DNA from: Pseudoxanthomonas sp. J35
GTDB lineage: Bacteria; Pseudomonadota; Gammaproteobacteria; Xanthomonadales; Xanthomonadaceae
NCBI RefSeq assembly: GCF_000513995.1
Contig: NZ_AZVB01000003.1
Location: 186,001-250,000, forward strand
Reading direction: 5' to 3'
Length of the DNA stretch: 64,000 nt
Positions within the stretch are counted from its first letter, which is position 1. The number at the start of each line of letters is the position of its first letter. Positions 7,248-15,868 of the stretch are shown here, in pieces. Below the pieces are notes generated by a model. The model was given only the letters and a program-made list of their open reading frames with translations, was not told the DNA's origin and searched no databases. The position numbers and the translations under genes were made by a program.

Positions 7248-9941
7248 ATGAACTGGCTGAACGAGGTGTTGCAGAACGATCCGGATCCGGCGGAGACCCG
7301 GGAATGGATCGAGTCGCTCAAGGCGGTCATCGACCGTGACGGCCCGGAGCGTGCGCACCTGCTGCTGGAGAACCTGGTCGAGCTGACCCGCCGTTCCGGC
7401 GCGTTCCTCCCCTTCTCGCCGACCACCGAGTACGTCAACACCATTCCGCCGCACATGGAGGCCAAGAGCCCCGGCGATGCCGACCTGGAATGGCGCATCC
7501 GCTCGATCATCCGCTGGAACGCCATGGCCACGGTGGTGCGTGCCAACCGCAAGCCGGGCGACCTGGGCGGCCACATCGCCTCCTTCGCCTCGGCGGCCAC
7601 CCTGTACGACGTGGGCTTCAACCATTTCTGGCGCGCCCCGTCGGAGAACCACCCGGGCGACCTGCTCTACATCCAGGGCCACAGCGCCCCGGGCATCTAC
7701 GCCCGCTCCTTCCTCGAGGGCCGGATCAGCGAGAGCCAACTGGACAACTTCCGCATGGAGGTGGACGGCCGCGGCATCTCGTCCTACCCGCACCCCTGGC
7801 TGATGCCCGACTACTGGCAGACCCCGACCGTCTCCATGGGCCTGGGCCCGCTGGCGGCGATCTACCAGGCCCAGTTCATGAAGTACCTGGAGCACCGCGG
7901 CCTGATCGCGCCGTCCGACCGCAAGGTCTGGTGCTTCCTGGGCGACGGCGAGACCGACGAGCCCGAGAGCCTGGGCGCCATCGCCCTGGCCGGGCGCGAG
8001 GGCCTGGACAACCTGGTGTTCGTGGTCAACTGCAACCTGCAGCGCCTGGACGGCCCGGTGCGCGGCAACGGCAAGATCATCCAGGAGCTGGAGGGCGTGT
8101 TCCGCGGCGCCGGCTGGAACGTCATCAAGCTGATCTGGGGCAGCTACTGGGATCCGCTCCTGGCGCGCGACACCAACGGCGTGCTGCGCAAGCTGATGAT
8201 GGAGACCGTCGACGGCGAGTACCAGAACTGCAAGGCCTTCGGCGGCGCCTACACCCGCGAGCACTTCTTCGGCAAGTACCCCGAGACCCGCGCCATGGTC
8301 GCCAACCTGTCCGACGAGGACATCTGGCGCCTGAACCGCGGCGGCCACGACCCGCACAAGGTCTACGCCGCCTACCACGCGGCGGTGAACACCCAGGGCA
8401 TGCCCACCGTGATCCTGGCCAAGACGGTCAAGGGCTACGGCATGGGCTCGGCCGGCGAGTCGCTCAACCCCACCCACCAGACCAAGAAGCTGGACGACGA
8501 TGCGGTGCGCGCCTTCCGCGACCGCTTCAACATCCCCCTCAGCGACAAGCAGCTGGAGGAGGCCGAGCAGGTGCCGTTCTACCATCCGGGCGAGGATTCG
8601 CCGGAGGTGCAGTACCTGAAGGAGCGTCGCGCCGCGCTGGGCGGCTACCTGCCGCAGCGCCGCCGCAAGGCCAGCAAGTCCTTCGCCGTGCCCGGCCTGG
8701 ACAAGTACGAGCGCCTGCTCAAGGACAGCGGCGAGCGCACCTACTCCACCACCATGGCCTTCGTGCAGACGCTGAACATCGCCCTGCGCGACAAGGAAGT
8801 GGGCCCGCGCCTGGTGCCCATCGTGGCCGACGAGGCCCGCACCTTCGGCATGGAGGGCCTGTTCCGCCAGATCGGCATCTACGCCCCGTTCGGCCAGAAG
8901 TACAAGCCGGTGGACGCCGACCAGCTGATGTACTACCGCGAGGACCAGTCCGGCCAGGTGCTGCAGCAGGGCATCAGCGAGCCGGGCGCGATCGCCTCGT
9001 GGATGGCCGCCGGCACCAGCTACTCGGTGTCCGACGTGCCCATGCTGCCGTTCTACATCTACTACTCGATGTTCGGCTTCCAGCGCGTGGGCGACATCGC
9101 CTGGCAGGCGGCGGACATGCGCACCCGCGGCTTCCTGCTCGGCGGCACCGCCGGCCGCACCACGCTCAACGGCGAGGGCCTGCAGCACGAGGACGGGCAC
9201 AGCCACCTGCTGGCCGGCGCCATCCCCAACTGCCGCAGCTACGACCCGACCTTCGGCTACGAGGTCACCGTCATCATCCAGCACGGCATGAAGGCCATGC
9301 TGGAAGACCAGATCGACGAGTACTACTACGTCACCCTGATGAACGAGAACTACACCCATCCGGAAATGCCGGCGGGTGCGGAGACCGGCATCATCAAGGG
9401 CATGTACCTGCTCAAGGACGCCGGCAAGCCGAAGAAGGGCGAGCTGCGCGTGCAGCTGCTGGGCAGCGGCACCATCCTGCGCGAGGCGATCGCCGCGGCC
9501 GAACTGCTGGACAAGGACTTCGGCGTCACCGCCGACATCTGGTCCTGCCCGAGCTTCAACGAGCTGCGCCGCGACGGCTTCGACGCCGAGCGCTGGAACC
9601 GCATGAACCCGGAAGCCAAGACCCCGCGCAAGGCCTACGTGACCGAGCTGCTGGAAGGCCGCCAGGGCCCGGCGATCGCCGCCACCGACTACGTGCGCGC
9701 CTTCGCCGACCAGATCCGCGCCTTCGTGCCGATGCACTACACCGTGCTGGGCACCGACGGCTTCGGCCGCTCCGACACCCGCGCCAACCTGCGCCGCTTC
9801 TTCGAGGTGGACCGCTACTACATCGCCCACGCGGCGATCGCGGCCCTGGCGAAGGACGGCAAGATGACCGGCAAGGATGTGGCCAGGGCGATCAAGCAGT
9901 ACAAGATCGATCCGGAGAAGGCGAACCCCATCGGGGTTTGA
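7248..9941 (+). CDS. aceE: pyruvate dehydrogenase E1 component, homodimeric
   Basis: 897 residues, close to the 887 of the E. coli enzyme. It decarboxylates pyruvate with thiamine diphosphate and passes the acetyl group to the E2 lipoyl domain. The ThDP motif is present as GDGETDEP near residue 231, closing with NCNLQRLDG about 30 residues later. The transketolase-like middle and C-terminal domains are complete, including the GGTAGRTTLNGEGLQHEDGH loop. ATG at 7248 follows GGGAG. The gene stands alone: no aceF or lpd is adjacent, and a strong terminator follows, so the complex must be assembled from separate loci. Confidence 0.98.
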   Translation: MNWLNEVLQNDPDPAETREWIESLKAVIDRDGPERAHLLLENLVELTRRSGAFLPFSPTTEYVNTIPPHMEAKSPGDADLEWRIRSIIRWNAMATVVRANRKPGDLGGHIASFASAATLYDVGFNHFWRAPSENHPGDLLYIQGHSAPGIYARSFLEGRISESQLDNFRMEVDGRGISSYPHPWLMPDYWQTPTVSMGLGPLAAIYQAQFMKYLEHRGLIAPSDRKVWCFLGDGETDEPESLGAIALAGREGLDNLVFVVNCNLQRLDGPVRGNGKIIQELEGVFRGAGWNVIKLIWGSYWDPLLARDTNGVLRKLMMETVDGEYQNCKAFGGAYTREHFFGKYPETRAMVANLSDEDIWRLNRGGHDPHKVYAAYHAAVNTQGMPTVILAKTVKGYGMGSAGESLNPTHQTKKLDDDAVRAFRDRFNIPLSDKQLEEAEQVPFYHPGEDSPEVQYLKERRAALGGYLPQRRRKASKSFAVPGLDKYERLLKDSGERTYSTTMAFVQTLNIALRDKEVGPRLVPIVADEARTFGMEGLFRQIGIYAPFGQKYKPVDADQLMYYREDQSGQVLQQGISEPGAIASWMAAGTSYSVSDVPMLPFYIYYSMFGFQRVGDIAWQAADMRTRGFLLGGTAGRTTLNGEGLQHEDGHSHLLAGAIPNCRSYDPTFGYEVTVIIQHGMKAMLEDQIDEYYYVTLMNENYTHPEMPAGAETGIIKGMYLLKDAGKPKKGELRVQLLGSGTILREAIAAAELLDKDFGVTADIWSCPSFNELRRDGFDAERWNRMNPEAKTPRKAYVTELLEGRQGPAIAATDYVRAFADQIRAFVPMHYTVLGTDGFGRSDTRANLRRFFEVDRYYIAHAAIAALAKDGKMTGKDVARAIKQYKIDPEKANPIGV

Positions 9942-9961
9942 TACCCGGCGAAGCAGTAGCA

Positions 9962-9989
9962 AAAAGGGCGGCCGAGAGGCCGCCCTTTT
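9962..9989 (+). terminator. rho-independent terminator of aceE
   Basis: A 12-bp perfect stem (AAAAGGGCGGCC / GGCCGCCCTTTT) with a GAGA loop, 20 bases after the aceE stop, continuing into GTTTT. The flanking A and T runs make it bidirectional in form. Confidence 0.9.
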
Positions 9990-10017
9990 GTTTTGGACGT
10001 TCCGGAGGCTTGTGCGA

Positions 10018-10424
10018 TTCCGCGGTGTTACAAGGCCTGCCTGGTGGACAGCGAACACCACGTGCTGCGGCGCTATCGCTACATCGAGCTGAATCCGGTG
10101 CGCGCCCGGATCATCGACGACCCGGTTGTCTATCGCTGGTCCAGCTGCGCCGCCAATACCGGGCAGAGGCCAGGCTCCGGGCTGATACCGCATGCCGCCT
10201 GGCGCGCGTTGGGCCACACCGATACCGAACGTGCGGCGGCCTACCGGACATTGCTGGACGAAGCCTTGGACGAAGGGACGCTCGCCGAGATCAGGGCATA
10301 CCTCCAGCAGCAACGCGCCCTGGGCCGTGACGCCTTTCGCGTCGTGGTCGAGGCCAGAACCCGGCGCTTTGCCGGAATCCGCCCCGCCCACCGGCCGCCA
10401 CGCACGCCTTCACCACAGAAGTGA
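10018..10424 (+). pseudogene. REP-associated tyrosine transposase (RAYT), C-terminal half
   Basis: The open frame gives the distal part of a TnpA_REP transposase: YKACLVDSEHHVLRRYRYIE followed by LNPVRARIIDDP and YRWSS are diagnostic of the family, and the helical tail to 10424 is also typical. The N-terminal half with the HUH and catalytic tyrosine region is absent; sequence before about 10018 is aceE terminator DNA and shows no RAYT match in any frame. Full-length proteins have roughly 220-330 residues. This copy cannot be active. Its presence fits the many GTAG-type REP palindromes in the window. Confidence 0.8.
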
Positions 10425-10602
10425 ACTTGAGCCCGTTTTCCCTTTTCTTAAGCTGGCGCCCGGGAATGGCCATCCGCCAGCCCTTCCTGCGTTGGCAAGC
10501 AGTGCATCGCAAGTCGAGTGTTCGCGCGCCTGACCTCCAGGTGCTCGGCTCGGAATCGAAGCTAAGAGCCCGCAAACTCACATCTTGCCCGAGGAGGAAG
10601 CC

Positions 10603-11058
10603 GTGAAATTCAAAGCTATCCGTAGCGTTGCCCCTGTGCTTGCTGCCCTGGTACTTGTCTGTTCGGCGTGCTCGAAGGCGCCGGCCCCCACCACAAAAGG
10701 GGACTGACGCCGAAAGGGCGGTGGCGGACGTCCGCGCAGCACAAGAACAGTTGGGAAAGCGTTGACGCAACTGGCCAAGGTTTCCAGGCCTGTAACCGAT
10801 CCAGATGTCCTCGTAAGAGAACTCGGAATCCAGCCGGAGCGCGCGGCTGCCATGACCGCGGGGAATGGTCCTGCCTTCACCTTCGACACCACCGCTGCGG
10901 TGATTGTTTGCACGGGAAATACTTGCGAGTGCCATGGCAAGGATGAATGCAGCTATACATTCTCGGATATATGCAAGGATGCGACGCTTCCGGCAAGCTG
11001 CACCGATGCGCCTGATGAGGTTCGGGTTTGCACCTGCCAATGGAAGGTCGATCGCTAG
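10603..11058 (+). pseudogene. small cysteine-rich lipoprotein gene with two compensating frameshifts
   Basis: A GTG at 10603 with a strong GAGGAGGAAG site begins a lipoprotein signal peptide (MKFKAIRSVAP, hydrophobic core, lipobox ending in Cys23). A TGA stops it at 10705-10707, just after a GGGG run. In the next frame coding-like helical sequence continues (DAERAVADVRAAQEQLGK) to about 10760. The first frame then resumes without interruption to 11058, with a cysteine-rich C-terminus (VCTGNTCECHGKDEC). Removing one G near 10700 and adding one base near 10760 restores a single protein of about 150 residues. Family not recognised. Either real decay or two sequencing indels. Confidence 0.6.
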
Positions 11059-11085
11059 TACCAAGAAATAATGTGCGAAGCGGCG

Positions 11086-11150
11086 ACAGGTTCACTTCCG
11101 GACTGCGGAGAGGCGCTGGTGATCTCCCGCAGCGTCACCTGTGAACCTGT
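11086..11150. repeat. 65-base imperfect hairpin with 10-bp terminal inverted repeats
   Basis: ACAGGTTCAC at 11086-11095 is inverted as GTGAACCTGT at 11141-11150, with a second imperfect inner pairing (CTGCGGAG near 11103 with CTCCCGCAG near 11125). The left arm, extended to CAGGTTCACTTCC, recurs directly at 12302, beside a RAYT remnant. The function is unknown; it may be a transposon-related relic. Confidence 0.4.
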
Positions 11151-11279
11151 TCGGCAAGAAGTGTGCATGTGGCAGTTTGGCCGCTGTTACAGGCGCCCAT
11201 GGCATCCCGCTTCTGATCCGTCAACTGCGCTGGGCAGGGAGTATCGTGTGCAGGACGCTGGCACCCCCGGAGAGAGCAT

Positions 11280-12293
11280 ATGACCACGTACCACGCATGG
11301 GCCGCGTCGCGGCCCGGGGCTGCCCTCGAGCCGTTCGAGTACGACCCGGGTCCCCTGGGGGCCGAAGAGGTGGAGATTACTGTCGAGCATTGCGGGATCT
11401 GCCACTCGGACCTGTCGATGCTGGACAACGCGTGGGGCTTCACCCGGTACCCGTTCGTGCCCGGGCATGAGGCCATCGGGCGGGTCACCGCGATGGGCGC
11501 GAAGGCCAAGGGCGTGTCGATCGGCCAGCGGGTGGGCCTGGGCTGGAATGCGTCCAGCTGCCTGCACTGCGATCCCTGCCTGGCAGGCAACCAGCACCTG
11601 TGCCGCGAGGTACAGCCGACCCTCGCCGGTCGCCACGGCGCTTTCGCCGACAAGGTACGCGCGCACTGGGTCTGGGTGGTGCCGCTGCCGGCAGGCCTGG
11701 ATGCGGCCGAATCCGGGCCGCTGCTGTGCGGCGGCATCACCGTGTTCGCGCCGCTGCTGGAGCTGGGCATTCCGCCGACGGCGCGGGTGGGCGTGATCGG
11801 TATCGGTGGGCTGGGCCACATGGCGCTGAAGTTCTGCCGCGCCTGGGGCTGCGAGGTCACCGCCTTCACCAGCAGTGCCACCAAGGAAGAAGAGGCGCGG
11901 GCCTTCGGTGCCCATCGGGTGGTCACCACCGGCGATGCCGAGGCGCTGCAGGCGCTGGCCGGCAGTCTGGACCTGATCATTGACACGGTGAACGTCGCCC
12001 TGGACTGGAACGGCCTGCTCAACGCGCTGGCGCCGAAGGGGCGGCTGCATGTGGTGGGCACGGTGCTGGAGCCGATCGCGGTCTCGGTCTTCCCGCTGCT
12101 GTCGGGGCAGCGCAGCATCTCCGGCTCGCCGACCGGTTCGCGTGGCGCGATCGACACCATGCTCGATTTCGCCGCCCGTCACGACGTGGCGCCGCAGACC
12201 GAGCACTTCCCGATGAGTCGCGCGAACGAGGCGTTGGACCACCTGCGTGCGGGCAAGGCGCGCTACCGCATCGTCCTAGACGCCGACTTCTGA
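11280..12293 (+). CDS. zinc-dependent alcohol dehydrogenase (YahK/cinnamyl-alcohol type)
   Basis: 337 residues, MDR fold. Catalytic-zinc ligands are Cys38 and His63-Glu64, with a probable third ligand Cys150. The structural zinc uses Cys94, Cys97, Cys100 and Cys108 (SCLHCDPC). The nucleotide site is GIGGLGH at 174-180. The overall pattern fits NADP-preferring aldehyde/alcohol reductases of the YahK group that act on a wide range of aldehydes; the physiological substrate is not evident. The ATG follows GGAGAG. It is a single-gene unit lying between the two RAYT remnants, with a normal-looking frame and composition. Confidence 0.9.
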   Translation: MTTYHAWAASRPGAALEPFEYDPGPLGAEEVEITVEHCGICHSDLSMLDNAWGFTRYPFVPGHEAIGRVTAMGAKAKGVSIGQRVGLGWNASSCLHCDPCLAGNQHLCREVQPTLAGRHGAFADKVRAHWVWVVPLPAGLDAAESGPLLCGGITVFAPLLELGIPPTARVGVIGIGGLGHMALKFCRAWGCEVTAFTSSATKEEEARAFGAHRVVTTGDAEALQALAGSLDLIIDTVNVALDWNGLLNALAPKGRLHVVGTVLEPIAVSVFPLLSGQRSISGSPTGSRGAIDTMLDFAARHDVAPQTEHFPMSRANEALDHLRAGKARYRIVLDADF

Positions 12294-12317
12294 GGCGGGG
12301 TCAGGTTCACTTCCCGG

Positions 12318-12452
12318 TTCAGGTAGGCGGGACACGCACGGTCGCGCTCGCGATCGTAGTTATCGAGGAAGCACGGCAACCGTTTGTTGCCGCGTTGCAC
12401 GATGTGTTGGGCGATGCCAGGCAGGTCGATGTGGGCAGGCGAGCGATACGGG
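12318..12452 (-). pseudogene. RAYT transposase, N-terminal remnant
   Basis: Read on the minus strand, one frame gives HIDLPGIAQHIVQRGNKRLP followed by CFLDNYDRERD. This is the conserved start of REP-associated tyrosine transposases, where the usual text is LPGIPQHIVQRGNNRLPCFL. No start codon remains, and the similarity ends after about 40 residues near a CAGGTTCACTTCC repeat. The catalytic core is absent. It is a separate relic from the C-terminal half at 10018-10424, which is on the other strand. Confidence 0.7.
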
Positions 12453-12599
12453 CAGGATGCGACCGGGTTCGCAGTCTGTCTGTCCGCTCCTTCCGGCCCG
12501 CCCGCACTGCACCCCCCCGTCTTGTCCGACCCGCGCGCGGTGCGGGAAGATGCTTCGTCCCTGCGGGGACATCAGGAGATCCTGGTCCACGGAGGAACC

Positions 12600-13172
12600 A
12601 TGCGTCTGCTACTGGTTGTTGCTGTCCTGCTGCTGTCCGCCTCCAGTGGTGGAAACCTGGCATCCTCTGCCGATGTCATCGCCAAGGCAGACGCGTCCCC
12701 GGCGGGAACACCTGCCGCCCGCCAGGCCGGTTGGGGCCACGCGCACTACTCGGTCGGCGACACCACGGTCACCTTCAGGCACGCGCTGCGGCTGCCCGAC
12801 TTCGACGGCAAGATCCGCCTGCTGCTGACCCCGGACGTGCTGGAGCCGGAAGAGCGGGAACGCATCCGCAACCACCCGATGCCCGAGCTGCTGCTGCTCA
12901 CCCGCACGGCCGCTGGCTTCGGCGAACGCTACCCGCACGTGATCATCGACATCCTGCCCGACGGCAGCCTCCGCTCCGGTGGGGTCAGCTACTTGTCGGT
13001 GACCGCTTCGTGCATCGTCGGTCCCACCCACACCGACAACATCAGCCGCACCGGTACTACCCACGGCGTGGAGCTGCTGGAAGTGCAGGACGACAAGGTA
13101 CGCCTGCGCGCGCGCGGGCATGCCGTGATCGACGGCGTCCGCCGCGACTGGGTATTCGACGTCACGACCTGA
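12600..13172 (+). CDS. exported protein of unknown function
   Basis: 190 residues from the ATG at 12600, preceded by GGAGGAACC; the frame is open further upstream but without a better start. A signal peptide of about 18-22 residues (MRLLLVVAVLLLSASSGG) is clear, so the product is periplasmic or outer. The mature part has alternating beta-like segments and no motif I recognise; one cysteine occurs (ASCIVGPTH). About 305 bases before it hold only the RAYT remnant. It may be co-transcribed with the following gene, 36 bases away. Confidence 0.75.
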   Translation: MRLLLVVAVLLLSASSGGNLASSADVIAKADASPAGTPAARQAGWGHAHYSVGDTTVTFRHALRLPDFDGKIRLLLTPDVLEPEERERIRNHPMPELLLLTRTAAGFGERYPHVIIDILPDGSLRSGGVSYLSVTASCIVGPTHTDNISRTGTTHGVELLEVQDDKVRLRARGHAVIDGVRRDWVFDVTT

Positions 13173-13208
13173 CAGACAGTCCCCTGTCTCACCTACGGTG
13201 GCGGCGCC

Positions 13209-13589
13209 GTGCACCTCATGCGCATCCGCCGCTGGCCCGAGGTGCCCGGTGAGCTGTACGAGGCCGGCCAGGCGCCGTTCGGAACGGCAATGGTCGCCAG
13301 CGAACAGACCTGGCGGTATGAAGTCGAATACGGCTACGTCGTCGACGGCAGGCGTTACCGCGGGCACCGGCTGTCGGCGTGGCCGATGATCGCCTCCGGC
13401 ATCGCCCGCGGCGTGCTCGACCTGCAGGCCCGCGGCATCCGCCGCATCGGCGACAAGGTTCTGGTCATCCATCACCCCCGCAAACCCCGGCGCTCGTACC
13501 TGGTGCGGCCGGGGTGGGGTGGGATCGCCGTCCTGCTCGCCCTGGCGCTGCTGCCGCCGGCGCTCTACTTCCTCCACTTCGGCATCTGA
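13209..13589 (+). CDS. DUF3592-like membrane protein
   Basis: 126 residues from a GTG at 13209 (an ATG at 13218 is an alternative). The order is a short beta-rich region with WRYEVEYGYVVDGRRYRG, typical of DUF3592-type proteins, then a single transmembrane segment near the C-terminus (GIAVLLALALLPPALYFL). Its role is unknown. The next gene starts 75 bases on. Confidence 0.7.
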   Translation: MHLMRIRRWPEVPGELYEAGQAPFGTAMVASEQTWRYEVEYGYVVDGRRYRGHRLSAWPMIASGIARGVLDLQARGIRRIGDKVLVIHHPRKPRRSYLVRPGWGGIAVLLALALLPPALYFLHFGI

Positions 13590-13664
13590 GGCCGTACGGC
13601 GGCGGAGTGTCGATCCGCATGGCCCCCGCGCGTCGCCTCCACGAATCCACCCTGGAGAGCCGCC

Positions 13665-13886
13665 ATGGCCAGCGTCGAGAAAGTGAAAGGTCCCGCCTCG
13701 TACTTCCCGTCGATCGAGAAGACCTGCGGCAAACGAGTCGCGCACTGGTTTGCCGTGCTCGACGGCGTGGCCGGCCGGAAGCATGGCGAGCAGGTCGCCT
13801 TCCTCAAGGCCGAACACGGGCTGGGCCACGGCCACGCGAACGCGCTGGTGGCCTACCACCGCAACCGCGGCGGCGCGCCTGCCTGA
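13665..13886 (+). CDS. DUF4287 domain protein
   Basis: 73 residues covering the whole domain: YFPSIEKTCGKRVAHW, then KHGEQVAFLKAEHGLGHGHA and NALVAYHR. The pattern, with its conserved GLGHGHANALV, is that of DUF4287 proteins found in many bacteria, cytosolic and uncharacterised. ATG at 13665 is preceded by GGAGAGCC. A REP pair follows 40 bases after the stop. Confidence 0.85.
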   Translation: MASVEKVKGPASYFPSIEKTCGKRVAHWFAVLDGVAGRKHGEQVAFLKAEHGLGHGHANALVAYHRNRGGAPA

Positions 13887-13925
13887 GGCGCGCCGCGGCC
13901 GGCCGTCTCCCTGGTTGGCGCAGCC

Positions 13926-14034
13926 GTAGCCCGGATAAGGCCGAAGGCCGCATCCGGGGAGGGCTCGCCGCATCCCCATCATGGGCGTGCCGGGGCGGGG
14001 TTTCCCCCGGATGCGCTTCGCTTATCCGGGCTAC
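13926..14034. repeat. GTAG REP pair, family A, inverted
   Basis: The left unit 13926-13959 starts GTAGCCCGGATAAGGC and ends in CATCCGGGG; the right unit 14004-14034 is its inverse with a shorter apex (GCGCTTCGC) and ends in CTAC. Each unit is itself a hairpin (CCCGGAT / ATCCGGG). The arrangement GTAG...CTAC matches SMAG-type REPs of Stenotrophomonas. Confidence 0.85.
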
Positions 14035-14083
14035 GGGGGCAGCGCGGGCTGCGTGTGGCCCGGTGGGAGCGGGGTGCGTGTGA

Positions 14084-14893
14084 TCACTCCGCCGCTACCG
14101 CACGGTTGCGGTCGTTGACCGACTCCTCGATCAGGGTCGCCACGCCGCGCGGGTCTTCCTGCTGGGCGACATGGCCGCCGGGGAAGGTGCGGATGGTCCA
14201 GCCGCGCTTCTCGGCGTTCTGCCAGCTCCTGTCGGTCTTCGCGCGTTCCTCGGCGTTCTGGCCTTCCGGCACGAAGGCCACGTAGGTCACCGGCAGCGCC
14301 AGCGCGGCCGGGTTCCTGTACGACACCGGCTGCTCGAAGCACTTGATCGACTGCTTGACGCTGTACGGCGGCTTGTCGCCGGGCTTCACCCACGGCACCT
14401 GCATGAAGCCGTCCTTGAAGCGGTCGGCCGGCAGCGGGCCGCGGCTGCCGAACAGGTCCCACAGCGCTTGCCCGTCGGCGGGCACGGCCGCGTCGAGGAA
14501 CACCACGTGGCGGATGCGCTCGGGGATCCGGTCCATCACCCCGGTGACCACCATGCCGCCGTAGCTGTGCCCGGTGAGCACGACATCGTGCAGGTCCTCG
14601 AACAGGATCAGGTTGACCACGTCGTTGATGTGGGTCTGCAGGTCGATGTCGGGGCTGTTGAGGTGTTCGCGTTCGCCCAGGCCGGTGAGCGTCGCGCGGT
14701 ACACGGTATGCCCATCGTCGGCGAGGAACTGGCCGGTGCGCTTCCATTCCCAGGCGCCGGCGGTGGCGCCGTGGACGAGGACGAAGGTCTGCTTCGAGGT
14801 GGCCGGTGCGGCGTACGCGGCGGTCGACAGCAGGAACAGCAGGCCCAGGAGCAGGGCGATCGGACGGAACGGGCGGAAGCTCATCGTGGACAT
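14084..14893 (-). CDS. exported alpha/beta hydrolase
   Basis: 269 residues from the ATG at 14893; an ATG at 14884 is equally possible, and neither has a good ribosome site. A signal peptide ends near STAAYA-APA, so the enzyme is periplasmic. The alpha/beta-hydrolase elements follow: the oxyanion strand FVLVHGATAGAW, the nucleophile elbow GHSYGG (Ser), an acidic residue in the VVFLDAAVP region or beyond, and the catalytic His in GGHVAQQEDP. It most resembles esterase-like hydrolases related to salicylate esterase/hydroxynitrile lyase. Substrate not predictable. Confidence 0.85.
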   Translation of the reverse strand: MSTMSFRPFRPIALLLGLLFLLSTAAYAAPATSKQTFVLVHGATAGAWEWKRTGQFLADDGHTVYRATLTGLGEREHLNSPDIDLQTHINDVVNLILFEDLHDVVLTGHSYGGMVVTGVMDRIPERIRHVVFLDAAVPADGQALWDLFGSRGPLPADRFKDGFMQVPWVKPGDKPPYSVKQSIKCFEQPVSYRNPAALALPVTYVAFVPEGQNAEERAKTDRSWQNAEKRGWTIRTFPGGHVAQQEDPRGVATLIEESVNDRNRAVAAE

Positions 14894-15038
14894 CCATCTG
14901 GCCGGGGATCGGAGCTGCAAGGGTGCCATTGCGGCGCGCGCGAACCCATGGACAAACATGGTGGCCGCGATAACCGTTCCGGTATCGGAGGCGGGCCGAT
15001 ACACGCCGGACCACGGCAGCGACCGCCTGTCCCCCCGG

Positions 15039-15710
15039 TTACGGCTCGGCGTTACGCCGCAGCAGGTTCGAGTACGACTTGGTGAGCAGGGCCACCGCGC
15101 GTTCGGTGCCTTCCATCCCGGAGATCAGCTCGCGCGCCTCGGAGATGTCGTGCAGCAGCTCGCGCACCGCCGGTTCGCGCACCAGGCTCTGCACCCAGCC
15201 GACCACCGCCAGCCGTTCGCCGCGTTCGACCGGGCGCACCCGGTGCAGCTGGCCGGTCGGATAGCAGATCGCCGAGCCGGCCGGCAGCTTGAATGCCTGT
15301 TCGCCGCTGCCGGTCTCGAAGGCCAGCTCGCCGCCCTCGTAGCTGTCCGGTTCGCTGAGGAACAGGGTGAAGGACACGTCGCTGCGCACGTGGTTGGGCT
15401 CGCCCATGATCGGCGCGTCCACGTGCAGGCCGTAGGTCATGCCCGGCTCGTACCGGCTGACCAGCACGGCTCCCAGGCGTCGCGGCTGGGCGATGCTCAT
15501 GAACGGGTCGCAGCGGCCCAGCGCCTGCATCACGACCTGGGTGATGTCCTTCATCACCGGATGCCCGGGTGGGATCTGCTGATTGTTCTTGACCTTGTGC
15601 AGCATCTCGCCGGCGGTCACGCGGCCGTCGGTGAACGGCACGGTCGCGATCTTCTGGCGGATCAGCGCCAGTTCGTCGGGCGTGACCAGATTGGAAAGCG
15701 TCAGGATCAT
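15039..15710 (-). CDS. PKHD-type 2-oxoglutarate/Fe(II) hydroxylase (PiuC/YbiX family)
   Basis: 223 residues, the standard length (about 225). The iron ligands are seen as His and Asp in YGLHVDAP and a distal His in GQLHRVRPV, followed by the 2-oxoglutarate-binding Arg in that stretch or RGERLAVVGW. The PKHD family is usually linked to iron uptake or adaptation; PiuC sits beside TonB siderophore receptors in other bacteria, but no receptor is adjacent here. The start at 15710 is the first Met of the family alignment (MILTLSNLVTPDEL); upstream codons in the frame lack family similarity. Confidence 0.9.
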   Translation of the reverse strand: MILTLSNLVTPDELALIRQKIATVPFTDGRVTAGEMLHKVKNNQQIPPGHPVMKDITQVVMQALGRCDPFMSIAQPRRLGAVLVSRYEPGMTYGLHVDAPIMGEPNHVRSDVSFTLFLSEPDSYEGGELAFETGSGEQAFKLPAGSAICYPTGQLHRVRPVERGERLAVVGWVQSLVREPAVRELLHDISEARELISGMEGTERAVALLTKSYSNLLRRNAEP

Positions 15711-15868
15711 CAGGCATACCCCTATGCCGCGTACTGCAGTCCCCTCGGGCAAGTGTAGGGGTTGCGGCCGCGGGAACAAACCCGGCGCGCGGGCAACGGC
15801 ATGGGATCGCCGGTCGACATGGAGGCCGACACTCGGCCGCGCGCCATCGACCCGCTAGACTCCGGTGC

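Noticed and set aside
7176-10391. 1071-codon open frame on minus
   Set aside because: Exact shadow of aceE, whose frame has full family similarity.
10291-11064. 257-codon frame on minus over the lipoprotein gene
   Set aside because: No ribosome site or motif; the other strand has a clear signal peptide and cysteine pattern.
12384-12599. upstream extension of the exported-protein frame
   Set aside because: It runs over the RAYT remnant; the ATG at 12600 has a strong ribosome site and begins a signal peptide.
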